From: Deltaproteobacteria bacterium
Lineage (GTDB): Bacteria > Myxococcota_A > Polyangia > Haliangiales > Haliangiaceae
DNA length: 64,000 bases
Assembly (NCBI GenBank): GCA_020630875.1
Contig: JAHDIH010000007.1
Coordinates: 158,403 to 222,402, forward strand
Direction: 5' to 3'
Shown here: positions 44,135-52,458 of the stretch, piece by piece
Position numbering within the stretch: position 1 is the stretch's first letter
Layout of the letters: every line of letters starts with the position of its first letter
Notes under the pieces: model-generated
Told to the model about the DNA's origin: nothing
What the model saw: the letters and a program-made list of their open reading frames with translations, nothing else
The model's database searches: none
Translations under genes and position numbers: made by a program

Positions 44135-45067
44135 TTAGTTGGAAGCTGGTATGTTGAATTCGCCCACGTCTAGGAACAGGTCGGTTTCGCAAAGCTTAGA
44201 GACAGAGCCGCGGGCACTTTTGTCGGCGTCGATGGTGGCGCTGAATCCGTAGCCTCCAAAGTCAATGCAGTTAGGGGTGTGAGTGCCGTTGAGCGTTCCT
44301 GGATCGAAGGAGCCAGTGGTGGTCCACACGTCGGTGAATCCTCCAGCGTTCCGTCTGAGATAGGTATGCAGCGTTTCATCAAAGGAACCATCTTCGGTGG
44401 TAACTTCCACAAGTACTTCCATGTCAATCGCTTCCTGACCTTCCCGTGGGATCCTACACACTACAAAGTAACCCTCGTCTCTAACGATCCGAACGGACAT
44501 TTGCGTATCGGCCAGTGTCTCGGGGTACAGTCCTTTGTCGCGATACTCGAACAGTTCCGTCAATTCAGCAAAAGGCAGTTGGTCCAAAACGGCCTGCCCA
44601 GTGAACCCAGCAATGCCGCATTCCTCATCCATGGTCTCAAGTATTATTGCGCCTTCGTCTATGGTGTTGGGGCAGGTATTCGTTCTCCTAGTACAAGCCA
44701 GTCCACTTGCGGCACATACGCATTCGTTGCATGAGTCGCTAGCCATAAAACGCTGGCCGTAGTCGTAGCTTGTGCCGTTATAGTCGCAGCCCCCCAAAGA
44801 GGAGCCACTGCAATCGCGAGAGGTGCAGGACGTGGAGCCATCCGAGTTGCAGTCGCAAAAGTTGCAATCGTCGCCAACGGAGTAGCGTTCGCCAGCTTCG
44901 CGTCCAGCATCTAAACAGCTTAGTGATGCGTCAGGGCTCGGAGGAGGACTGGCGTCAATATCCGTAGCTATCGTGTTACTACCGCCTCCGCCACAGCTAA
45001 TCGCCGTCAGCGCAAGAAGCGTAAGAGGAATCAGATTGAAAGAGGTTTTCAACATCATATGAGACAT
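44135..45067 (-). CDS. Cys-rich lipoprotein with two VWC-like repeats
   Basis: 310 residues (alternative Met at 45058). Signal ends TAISCGGGG. Two cysteine-spaced modules follow, CLDAGREAGERYSVGDDCN...CDC and CDYNGTSYDYGQRFMASDSC...CVC, resembling von Willebrand factor C/pacifastin-type modules, then a beta-rich C-terminal domain of about 170 residues with four cysteines. Secreted, outer-surface location likely. Such modules are common in predatory and myxobacterial lipoproteins, often in adhesion or protease inhibition; the role here is unknown. Confidence 0.75.
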   Translation of the reverse strand: MSHMMLKTSFNLIPLTLLALTAISCGGGGSNTIATDIDASPPPSPDASLSCLDAGREAGERYSVGDDCNFCDCNSDGSTSCTSRDCSGSSLGGCDYNGTSYDYGQRFMASDSCNECVCAASGLACTRRTNTCPNTIDEGAIILETMDEECGIAGFTGQAVLDQLPFAELTELFEYRDKGLYPETLADTQMSVRIVRDEGYFVVCRIPREGQEAIDMEVLVEVTTEDGSFDETLHTYLRRNAGGFTDVWTTTGSFDPGTLNGTHTPNCIDFGGYGFSATIDADKSARGSVSKLCETDLFLDVGEFNIPASN

Positions 45068-45178
45068 CGCATGGAACGCCTTTTTCTACAAGAAGAGAAT
45101 GAATTCCCCCCAGTTTACGAGGCCCCATCGCCAAAACCACTCAATCGCAAGTAAATATTGCAAGACTATCGGATGTAG

Positions 45179-45874
45179 TCAGCTCAGTTGTTCGAGCGTG
45201 AGTATTCGGTTGTAGCGGTCCGTGCGTTCCGCGGACTCAATCAATAGTTTAGCCAATTGATGGTTATCAACGGACCGATATTTGCTTTGTGTTTTTTTAG
45301 CACCCAATAATCCGGCGACGGCAAGTAGTCCATCACTGGCTTTCGCGGCGAGTCTTTCTCCCGGTCTAGAATCATCGCGGCCACTACCGCTAATAAAAGA
45401 GGCTCGAACAATGACAAAGGATGCACTTTGTTTGATCACTTCTTGCTCCACTCGAGCTCGTACTTGAAGGTATTTGCTTCGGCTATCAAGACTTGCCCCC
45501 AAAGAAGAAAGGTAAACAATCAGTGGTGGGGTCGGCAATAGGCAGGCGGCATTGAGAAGCATCGTGGTAAGTCCGAAGTCGACGATCTCAAATCGATTCG
45601 TCACCTGATTGTCTTGCTTTGCCCGCGTTCGCGTGGTGCCCAATAACAAGTATACGACTTCTGGCGCGACTTGCTCCATAGCAGAGTTCAGTCCTTCAGG
45701 AGTCCATTGTGCGGTGTTAACCTGAGCATTGGCCCCAGAGAAATAGTTACGCCAACCAACGAGCTTTGCCGAGTCAGGGCGAACGTGAGCTACGACCTGG
45801 TGCCCCTTAGCAGCTAGTTGTTCAACGACTGCCTTGCCAACGTACCCTGTAGCTCCTGCAATAAACGCTTTCAC
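45179..45874 (-). CDS. NAD(P)-binding epimerase/dehydratase-like protein
   Basis: 231 residues with the atypical SDR N-terminus MKAFIAGATGYVGKAVVEQL (GxxGxxG dinucleotide site) and STA-like strand VYLSSLGAS. It lacks the usual YxxxK pair in clear form; the helix reads KYLQVRARVEQEVI. Members act as NmrA-like redox sensors, epimerases or assembly factors. Stand-alone gene. Confidence 0.8.
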   Translation of the reverse strand: MKAFIAGATGYVGKAVVEQLAAKGHQVVAHVRPDSAKLVGWRNYFSGANAQVNTAQWTPEGLNSAMEQVAPEVVYLLLGTTRTRAKQDNQVTNRFEIVDFGLTTMLLNAACLLPTPPLIVYLSSLGASLDSRSKYLQVRARVEQEVIKQSASFVIVRASFISGSGRDDSRPGERLAAKASDGLLAVAGLLGAKKTQSKYRSVDNHQLAKLLIESAERTDRYNRILTLEQLS

Positions 45875-46000
45875 AGCCTAGCCTACTACAACCATAGCAG
45901 GCGACAAATGAAAAAGTAGCTAGTGAAATGTCACTAACTACAAGTCCAGTTTAGCTTTACAATCGTTCCCGTCTCTACCCGAGACGATTTCGTCTGTCGC

Positions 46001-46507
46001 TTATGGTAGCTCGCAGGTACGTGGGTAGTCGGGAATACTAGGACGCGTATTTACGCAAATCAGTCCTGCACTGCAGATGTGCAGCAAGTGCGGCTGTACT
46101 AGACCTCCGCACATATCACCTTCTTGACCAAATGCTTTGCAAATTTTTGTCGGACCGCAGGTTAGTCCGGTGCAGTCCAAAAATCCGCAAAAGCTGTCAA
46201 TACAATCTGCATTGACCGAACATTCTCGCACGCACACTCCTGGCGCATCACCGGTTGGATCATCTTGCAAACAAGTCAATGAAGGCTCGCAAAAGAAGCG
46301 ATCTTCTGGCGCAACCAACCCGCCACAAAGGTCACCATCACGAGACCAAGATTTACAAATGCGCGAGTTGTCTGCACGCCAACCACAGAATCCGTCATTG
46401 CATTCGATATCCGTCAAACAAGCCTGGGAACCTGAAGGGGTCCCGACATCACCGGGATCGCATCCGATTAAGCTGAGTAGTGAGACTAGTGCCATTAATT
46501 TTCGCAT
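46001..46507 (-). CDS. Cys-rich lipoprotein
   Basis: 168 residues, signal ending LSLIGC. The mature part holds about 20 cysteines in a duplicated pattern (CLTDIECNDGFCG...GDLCGGLV and CSVNADCIDSFCG...GDMCGGLV), i.e. two copies of a disulfide-rich module. It is probably an extracellular disulfide-stabilised protein. No enzyme family recognised. It diverges from the repeat lipoprotein at 46832, with a 324-bp gap between them. Confidence 0.7.
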   Translation of the reverse strand: MRKLMALVSLLSLIGCDPGDVGTPSGSQACLTDIECNDGFCGWRADNSRICKSWSRDGDLCGGLVAPEDRFFCEPSLTCLQDDPTGDAPGVCVRECSVNADCIDSFCGFLDCTGLTCGPTKICKAFGQEGDMCGGLVQPHLLHICSAGLICVNTRPSIPDYPRTCELP

Positions 46508-46831
46508 GCAGGACCACTAACACGGTGCATCATTCATTGGCCATCCTCGAACGAAATTAGTCAGTCCAATCTTTACCAGTTGGTTACCCACAATAGTTTC
46601 CGGCACCTTCCCATGACAACTTAAGCGAGTTACGCCGCGTAGAAAACTTACCAAGAACACAAACCATATATTCTTTAAGGATCTAAAATCATTGATTATT
46701 TTAACCATTGGCGGCAACATTAGAATGGTTGGCCGGCGGGCTGATTGGACTGCAATCGCAGCTGCTATTCAGTCAGGCCTATTGGTAAACCCAATTTGAC
46801 AAGGTGCGTCTTTCGTGAAAAAGCTCTGACC
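46508..46831. other. Divergent intergenic region
   Basis: No gene is supported. A 67-codon minus-strand frame at 46517-46720 has neither a signal nor a ribosome-binding site. The region should hold promoters for both Cys-rich lipoprotein genes. Confidence 0.4.
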
Positions 46832-48121
46832 ATGAAGACAATCCTTTCCACTTTCGCCATCCTTGGTCTGTCCGCGTGCAACGTGGGAGGAGACGAGCTG
46901 TCGACCACTACGCAGTCTCTCAACGACCACTGTCCCAACACAGTGTTCGTTAACGGGACCATTTACAACTCCGTTCCTGAGCTCGTCGCCAATGCTTGCG
47001 ATGGCGCTTTAGACTACTCGAGCTGTAATTCATACTTCGAAGCAACCGCGTCTTTCACTACCCCTTATTGTGTTGACGGAACGTTTCAATCGACGGCGGC
47101 TCCAGTACTTCCATCGACTCCCGAAGCAAGCCTTTGCGGAGATGGCATTGATAACGACGGCGATGGACTTACGGATTGCGACGATCCTGATTGTAATGAT
47201 TTACAACCGCTAGGGCCTGATCATATTCCTACCAACGAGTGCTCCCCTGCTCCACCACAGGGCTCGGCAGTCGACTGTCCCAACACCGTATTTGTTAATG
47301 GCACCATCTACAACGCTTCGCTCAACTTGGTGGCGAATAGCTGCCAATCTTCCTTTGGTAGTTCAGGAGGCTACGCTGCCTGTCCGCTGACTTACTTTGA
47401 AGAACTGGGAAACCATGCACAACCTAGTTGTCACCCAGGAGGTTATTTCGTTCCAGCCAATTCGACGACTCCTCCGGCACCTCCCGTTTGTAGTTTTGAC
47501 AGCGATTGCCTTAGTAGCGAACGTTGTCTGGATGGCGCTTGCATCACCGCTCCACTGCCTCCTGCTGGTAGCTGCCAAGACGATGATGACTGTATCATTG
47601 GCCAGTTCTGCCAACCAGTTCCTCATTCAAGTTACGGCGTATGCATCAATCGCCCGCTGCCACCACAAGGACAATGTTGGAACGACCGCAACTGCGAAGT
47701 CAACGAAGTATGCGTGGTGGACGGGCTGACATCCGAGCCTGGTATATGCAGCGCGGCCCCACTACTAGGATCGGAACTGAACCTTTGCGGAGATGGTATC
47801 GACAATGATGGTGACGGACTTACCGATTGCAGTGACCCCGACTGCTACGATTTACAACCGCTAGGTCCCGATCATATTCCTACCAACGAATGCTCACCAC
47901 AACCACCTTTGGGTGCCGTTGTAGATTGCCCCAATACGGTTTTTACGAATGGGACCATTTACAACTCCTCTCTAATACTCGTTGCCAATACTTGTGAGAC
48001 CTCGTTTTTTGGGGCGGTCGACTATTCGACATGCCCATTGACGTACTTTGAATCATTGGGAACGCACGCCCAGCCAAGCTGTCACCCCAATGGGTATTTC
48101 ATTCCTGGCGCTAGTCAATAA
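46832..48121 (+). CDS. Repeat lipoprotein with DNDGDG calcium-binding motifs
   Basis: 429 residues from ATG 46832, signal ending LGLSAC. It contains three copies of a Cys-bounded module beginning CPNTVF(V/T)NGTIYN, two copies of CGDGIDNDGDGLTDC (metal-binding, MopE-like) followed by DLQPLGPDHIPTNECSP, and two short Cys-knot modules (CLSSERCLDGAC; CIIGQFCQP). The DNA blocks around 47135-47320 and 47786-47970 are near-identical, showing recent internal duplication. Outer-surface location and Ca binding are likely. 20 bp before the 48142 gene, so the two form an operon. Confidence 0.8.
   Translation: MKTILSTFAILGLSACNVGGDELSTTTQSLNDHCPNTVFVNGTIYNSVPELVANACDGALDYSSCNSYFEATASFTTPYCVDGTFQSTAAPVLPSTPEASLCGDGIDNDGDGLTDCDDPDCNDLQPLGPDHIPTNECSPAPPQGSAVDCPNTVFVNGTIYNASLNLVANSCQSSFGSSGGYAACPLTYFEELGNHAQPSCHPGGYFVPANSTTPPAPPVCSFDSDCLSSERCLDGACITAPLPPAGSCQDDDDCIIGQFCQPVPHSSYGVCINRPLPPQGQCWNDRNCEVNEVCVVDGLTSEPGICSAAPLLGSELNLCGDGIDNDGDGLTDCSDPDCYDLQPLGPDHIPTNECSPQPPLGAVVDCPNTVFTNGTIYNSSLILVANTCETSFFGAVDYSTCPLTYFESLGTHAQPSCHPNGYFIPGASQ
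47135..47970. repeat. Duplicated coding block (two copies)
   Basis: Copy 1 about 47135-47320 and copy 2 about 47786-47970 encode the same series: Ca-binding DNDGDG loop, DLQPLGPDHIPTNECSP linker and the start of the CPNTVF module. Stretches such as GATCATATTCCTACCAACGA are identical. Confidence 0.75.
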
Positions 48122-48141
48122 ATCACTCAGGGGAAACCACA

Positions 48142-49776
48142 ATGGCCACGTCAATAAAGTTATTAGTACTCTTTTCACTGTCTGCCGTCCTACCCAAAGT
48201 CGGTCATTCGCAAACACTAAACGACACACGCCCCGCTTTTGGAGAATACTACGGCAGCAACTCTCGCCAGTTTGAAATAAGTGGAACCTTAACCGTCGAC
48301 ATGACCACTAGTGACTATAGCGATACGGTGATACGTGAATTTATAGTTGAAGACCGCCTCCTCGCCTTTGAAACCTACCTTGCCGCCTTACTGACCGACA
48401 AGTACCCCAACGTTTTTGCCAACTTCAACTACGGAAACTATAAGTCAACGGTACGGCACAATACCGTTCGCGCGGTCGGCGTTTATCCGTCCCCCATAAC
48501 AAACGTCTACCACATCGACTATGTAGGACTTGTTGCAGGCCCCACGGATCTTATTGATCTCATTGGCGAAGACTTCGACTTGCAAATGCCAAGCGGCGCA
48601 ATGGGGTCGGATTTTGGGTTCCCACTCTATGAAATACGGCGATTCGATCCCGACACGGCGGTCGTACCTATTGAGCTGCATCGCGTTTATCTGGACGATC
48701 TGCCTCCCCCTTCTAACACTTACCCAGAGTACGATCGTCTTCTTACCGACGACGTATTGGACATCACCGTATGGTCTGGTTACGACTACACTGTCGATCG
48801 CTACGATCTGTTTACCTCTATGCGCAGTTGGTTGACTCTATTTCTCGCGGGATTTGACATGGTAAATGCAAACGACTACGGCACGAAAGACCAAGTCGTG
48901 TACGATGCAGTAACCGAAACAATGCGAATCTACTATCCTGGTTCCATCACTGAGTACTCCATCGAGCTGTTCTCACGACTAAGACCTGACACGGTGTTTT
49001 CCAAAATGGTCAACTACAAGGGGCGACAGGTCACAATCAATGTAAGGCTAAAACACCGCAACCTCTACGAAGGACAAAACCTTCAAATGAAAGACGACTT
49101 TATCCAAGCAGCAATAGAAAGCGACGTCTTCATCTACAATGGTCACGCTGGATCTTATTATGGTTGGTACCTTGGACCGGAGTCGGATGCCTATCTCGGT
49201 ACCGATGCTATCGAAAACGTTTCGTTGAGCGCAGACTACCAACTCATTGTGGCAAGCGGGTGCCAAACCTACTCGACTTACGCCGACCACTTCTACAATA
49301 ATCCTACGAAAGATACTGGCAACCTAGACGTTATCACCGCCGTAAACTGGATCCAGCTTGGTCACGCAGAGCGCTCCATAAACGACATTTTGGAAATGTT
49401 TGTCACGGACGTTTCAAGCGAGTTCCAAACGTACTCTTTCGGTGAAATAATTCACGAGCCAAATCACGATATCCATGATCCTGATTCTTATTGGGCAGTC
49501 CTCGGCGCCAACGACAATCCGGTAGTGAGCCCACTTGCCAATACAGGTGACTTTGGAAAGCCTTGCTCTGCGGATACGGACTGCGGAGTGGTTCCAGCAA
49601 ACCGATGCATCGCAAACCAATGTACGGTGCAGACCCTCAATCGTTACGTATGCCCTGCAAACTACGACTTCCTCGATTCCTTCGGAGTATGGGGTGCCTA
49701 TTGTGTGCCGAGAAACATACCGCCTGCGAGCCCTGGCCCCAGAACGATTTCGTCTTTTCGCTTTTTCAGCTATTGA
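48142..49776 (+). CDS. Secreted protein, possible clan CD (gingipain/caspase-like) peptidase
   Basis: 544 residues with a cleavable signal (LLVLFSLSAVLPKVGHSQ). The core has a hydrophobic strand then His335 in FIYNGHAGSYYG and, 39 residues later, a strand then Cys374 in LIVASGCQTYS. A hydrophobic-strand-HG ... hydrophobic-strand-C order matches the His/Cys dyad of clan CD peptidases such as C25 gingipains. The C-terminus has a disulfide module (CSADTDCG...CIANQC) as in the partner lipoprotein upstream. Catalysis is inferred, not proven. Probably cotranscribed with 46832. Confidence 0.6.
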   Translation: MATSIKLLVLFSLSAVLPKVGHSQTLNDTRPAFGEYYGSNSRQFEISGTLTVDMTTSDYSDTVIREFIVEDRLLAFETYLAALLTDKYPNVFANFNYGNYKSTVRHNTVRAVGVYPSPITNVYHIDYVGLVAGPTDLIDLIGEDFDLQMPSGAMGSDFGFPLYEIRRFDPDTAVVPIELHRVYLDDLPPPSNTYPEYDRLLTDDVLDITVWSGYDYTVDRYDLFTSMRSWLTLFLAGFDMVNANDYGTKDQVVYDAVTETMRIYYPGSITEYSIELFSRLRPDTVFSKMVNYKGRQVTINVRLKHRNLYEGQNLQMKDDFIQAAIESDVFIYNGHAGSYYGWYLGPESDAYLGTDAIENVSLSADYQLIVASGCQTYSTYADHFYNNPTKDTGNLDVITAVNWIQLGHAERSINDILEMFVTDVSSEFQTYSFGEIIHEPNHDIHDPDSYWAVLGANDNPVVSPLANTGDFGKPCSADTDCGVVPANRCIANQCTVQTLNRYVCPANYDFLDSFGVWGAYCVPRNIPPASPGPRTISSFRFFSY

Positions 49777-49814
49777 GCCCCCCTTAAAACGACACAGGTA
49801 ATAATGCACTAAAC

Positions 49815-49830
49815 TGGCATTACTTTTGCT
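49815..49830 (+). promoter_or_regulatory. Sigma-54 promoter of SET-domain gene
   Basis: TGGCATTACTTTTGCT, correct GG-N10-GC spacing. The -12 GC (49828-49829) is exactly 15 nt before ATG 49844, the same spacing as at 52430 and 57122. Confidence 0.75.
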
Positions 49831-49843
49831 TTTGTTTCAATCC

Positions 49844-50362
49844 ATGCTGATTCCATGGAATGAACTTCGCCGCACCTCAAATATGGGCCTGGGTGTTTAT
49901 GCAACGCGTAATATCCCCAAAGGGACCATTACGTTTGTTCGTGATCCATTTGATATGGTGTTTCAAAGTTACGATCTGATAAGCGCGCCTTTTGTCCTTG
50001 TCCAAGAAGTACTTAAATTGTCATATCGTGAACCAAGCGGAGAGTTTGTATTGAGTTGGGACAATGGAAAATACATGAATCATTCATGTGAAGCTAACAC
50101 CCTCACGACATCCTACGGCTTTGAAATAGCGGTGCATGATATCGCCAAAGGAGAAGAAATCACAGACGACTATGGACTACTTAACCTAGACGAACCCTTC
50201 CACTGCCTTTGCAACAAACCACGTTGCCGGCGGCTAATTACAGAACCTAGCCAAGAGGATTTGGTCACTTGGGAAGCTCAAATCGCACCTATTTTAGCTA
50301 CCGCGAGAAGCGTACCGCAACCTCTAGAAGATCTGATAACTTGGGATCATTTGTCTATGTAG
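49844..50362 (+). CDS. SET-domain protein (lysine methyltransferase-like)
   Basis: 172 residues from ATG 49844, the start fixed by the sigma-54 promoter just upstream. SET motifs: GLGVYATRNIPKGTI at the N-terminus, KYMNHSCEANT (the NHS pseudoknot motif), AKGEEITDDYG, and a post-SET Cys cluster CLCNKPRC. SET proteins transfer methyl groups from SAM to protein lysines. Bacterial copies are short like this one. Its placement in a sigma-54 regulon with ATP-grasp ligases suggests a protein- or peptide-modification role. Confidence 0.85.
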   Translation: MLIPWNELRRTSNMGLGVYATRNIPKGTITFVRDPFDMVFQSYDLISAPFVLVQEVLKLSYREPSGEFVLSWDNGKYMNHSCEANTLTTSYGFEIAVHDIAKGEEITDDYGLLNLDEPFHCLCNKPRCRRLITEPSQEDLVTWEAQIAPILATARSVPQPLEDLITWDHLSM

Positions 50363-50504
50363 ACTAAAGCCTCACCAAAAATGCTACATGGGTCAAAAGG
50401 GGATACAATACCATCAGACTTTGGTCGCACCACGAATCCTCCACTCCCTCAAAAATTACGTTTTTGAACTCGTCTCATTACAATTAGCTTGTATGTTTCT
50501 TGAG

Positions 50505-50520
50505 ACGTTTGCAAAAACGT
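50505..50520. promoter_or_regulatory. Hairpin ACGTTT-GCAA-AAACGT before activator gene
   Basis: A 6-bp inverted repeat with a GNRA-type GCAA loop, ending 16 bp before ATG 50537 and overlapping the possible GTG start at 50519. May be an operator or an mRNA structure. Confidence 0.4.
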
Positions 50521-50536
50521 GTCCAAATTTAGCAGA

Positions 50537-51862
50537 ATGAAAATACATTTGCTTTCCCAAAGCAGAGCGCTGGAAACAAACAAGAAAGCGCTTGAATTAC
50601 GTGGATTCGATTGCGAGGCAGCTTCTGCCAAAGGCACCGCGCAAGCGGGGAGCATTTGTCTTGTAGATATCAGCGATTTAGATCAGCTTGTAACATCTTA
50701 TCTAGTAAACTCTCCGATTTCTCATTTTGTTGTTGTCGGAGATCCGAGTAGCTACCCAAAATCAACAACTTTCCTAGTAACACTTCTAGGACTCTCCCAC
50801 GTCCTTCACGCCCCATCATGGGATGCTGCGGAACTTGCGATTTTGCGATTACTTCGCAAAGTCGAACTTCAAACAGAAATAGCTGAATTAGTAAATGTTG
50901 CGTCAGAACAAGACCTGGGATTGGTAGGTACCAGCCAAGCTATGCATTTGCTTCGTTCAGAAATCTCTAGAGCTGCTGGTAGTCACTCTAGCGTACTCAT
51001 CTCGGGCGAGAGTGGTACTGGCAAAGAGCTTGTTGCCAAAGCATTGCACAACATGGGGCCGAACCGAGACCAACCGTTTGTTGCTATCAATTGCTCAGCA
51101 ATCCCTGATTCATTACTGGAAAGTGAGTTGTTTGGTCATGAAAAAGGAGCTTTTACCGACGCAAAATCTAAGCGTAAGGGGCTCTTTCAACTTGCTGAGA
51201 AAGGTACCATTTTTCTGGACGAAATTGGAGATATGCCGCTTTCGATGCAGCCAAAGTTACTTCGTGCCATTCAAGAACGATCGTTTCGTCCGGTCGGAGC
51301 AACGCAAGAAGTTCGCTTCGATGCAAGGATAGTTGCAGCTACCCATGTCAATCTCGAGCTTGCCGTTAGTGAGAAACAGTTTCGACAAGACCTTTTTTAC
51401 CGTATCAATGTCATTTCTCTAGATGTCCCTTCTCTTCGAGAACGTCATGGCGATGTACTACAGCTTGCGGATCACTTCTTGCGTCATTTCGCTGAACTCG
51501 CTGGCAAAGAGGTCTATGCGTTCTCTAATGCTGCGCTGCAAGAGCTTTCTTCCTACCCCTGGCCGGGCAACGTCCGAGAATTACAAAACTGCATCGAGCG
51601 CTCCATAGCAATGTGTACAAGTCATGTTATCGAACTAGAAGACTTACCCCCTCGCTTCCGCTTGAAGAATGAAGGTACGATTGACAACAATACAACTCCG
51701 CCTGGAGATGTCACTCAGCTCCTTCAGTTATCCGAAGTTGAAAGAAGATACATATTACAAGTGTTTGAACTTTTAAAGGGCAACAAAAAGCGTACAGCGG
51801 AGGTTCTTGGCCTTGATCGAAAAACGCTGTACCGAAAACTAAAAAAATACAATCTAATCTAA
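50537..51862 (+). CDS. Sigma-54-dependent activator with degenerate receiver
   Basis: 441 residues from ATG 50537 (GTG 50519 possible). The N-terminal 115 residues have a receiver-like size and fold pattern but no acidic pocket or phospho-Asp where expected (ICLVDISDLDQL). The AAA+ domain has GESGTGKE, GAFTDA, TIFLDEIGD and the arginine-rich VPSLRER, and a Fis-type helix-turn-helix ends it (KKRTAEVLGLDRKTLYRKLKKY). No kinase gene is adjacent. It is the natural activator for the four sigma-54 promoters at 49815-57137; the 39-bp element begins 12 bp after its stop. Confidence 0.88.
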   Translation: MKIHLLSQSRALETNKKALELRGFDCEAASAKGTAQAGSICLVDISDLDQLVTSYLVNSPISHFVVVGDPSSYPKSTTFLVTLLGLSHVLHAPSWDAAELAILRLLRKVELQTEIAELVNVASEQDLGLVGTSQAMHLLRSEISRAAGSHSSVLISGESGTGKELVAKALHNMGPNRDQPFVAINCSAIPDSLLESELFGHEKGAFTDAKSKRKGLFQLAEKGTIFLDEIGDMPLSMQPKLLRAIQERSFRPVGATQEVRFDARIVAATHVNLELAVSEKQFRQDLFYRINVISLDVPSLRERHGDVLQLADHFLRHFAELAGKEVYAFSNAALQELSSYPWPGNVRELQNCIERSIAMCTSHVIELEDLPPRFRLKNEGTIDNNTTPPGDVTQLLQLSEVERRYILQVFELLKGNKKRTAEVLGLDRKTLYRKLKKYNLI

Positions 51863-51874
51863 ATCCCTCCTAAC

Positions 51875-51913
51875 GAGTACCAAATAGGGTGTGGCGTAAC
51901 GCCCCATGAGTCA
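51875..51913. repeat. 39-bp repeated element, copy 1 (candidate activator site)
   Basis: Begins GAGTACCAAATAGGGTGTGG and contains the palindrome GGCGTAACGCC. A second copy at 57033-57071 shares the first 23 bp exactly and most of the rest. It stands between the activator gene and a cluster of its presumed targets. Confidence 0.65.
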
Positions 51914-52046
51914 CATTGACCCACTAGTGAATCGCTCTAGCCCCCCTTGAAGTAGAGATGAAACCTGCTTCGAAGAGTCGACAAACAGCAACTTAAGACG
52001 AAGATTCTCAAGCAGCAACTCTCACAACAGTGCTACGCATCTTCAC

Positions 52047-52409
52047 CTAGATTATTGGAATTAGTAACGATACGCCGCCAGTCAACTTATATCGGCCAAT
52101 TAGTTGCAGTGAGAACTGTCCAATGAGCGTAGTGTCAATTGTAAGATTCTCAGATTCATAGTCGCGCAAGACTGAAGCGACTAAACGTCTTTTTGCTTGT
52201 GGTGGAGCGTCCGTAAGAAAATACTCTACAGAGACAATCTCTCCGTGCTCACCAACCTTGGCTTCGATGCACTGGTAATAGTCCGCGTTGGGCAAGACAA
52301 TACTGAGTCTTACTGGGCTTTTGTCAGCGAGAATAGGATAGACGTCGGAACCGTGGACGTAAGCGTGTATTTCAGACCAGAAATTCTTGTTCAAGTTTCG
52401 ACCCGTCAT
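52047..52409 (-). CDS. Hypothetical protein divergent from ATP-grasp operon
   Basis: 120 residues from ATG 52409. Compact alpha/beta protein, no signal peptide, with acidic centre (VGEHGEIVSVEYF) and a hydrophobic C-terminus (GGVSLLIPII). No family recognised. Its ATG is 50 bp from the divergent ATP-grasp start, and the sigma-54 promoter sits in that gap, so it may be coregulated. Codons look normal but coding rests only on frame length and sensible composition. Confidence 0.5.
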   Translation of the reverse strand: MTGRNLNKNFWSEIHAYVHGSDVYPILADKSPVRLSIVLPNADYYQCIEAKVGEHGEIVSVEYFLTDAPPQAKRRLVASVLRDYESENLTIDTTLIGQFSLQLIGRYKLTGGVSLLIPII

Positions 52410-52429
52410 AGTTGCAATCGCGGTCATGG

Positions 52430-52445
52430 GCACAACTCTTGCAAA
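52430..52445 (+). promoter_or_regulatory. Sigma-54 promoter of ATP-grasp operon
   Basis: GGGCACAACTCTTGCA: -24 GGCAC and -12 TTGCA at the correct distance. The -12 GC (52443-52444) is 15 nt before ATG 52459. Confidence 0.75.
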
Positions 52446-52458
52446 CAGCGTGCCCATT

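Noticed and set aside
46517..46720. 67-codon minus-strand frame between Cys-rich lipoprotein genes
   Set aside because: No signal, no ribosome-binding site and poor composition; more likely promoter DNA.
51966..51982. Sigma-54 promoter after the first 39-bp element
   Set aside because: AGAGATGAAACCTGCT has GA instead of GG at -24, too weak to call.
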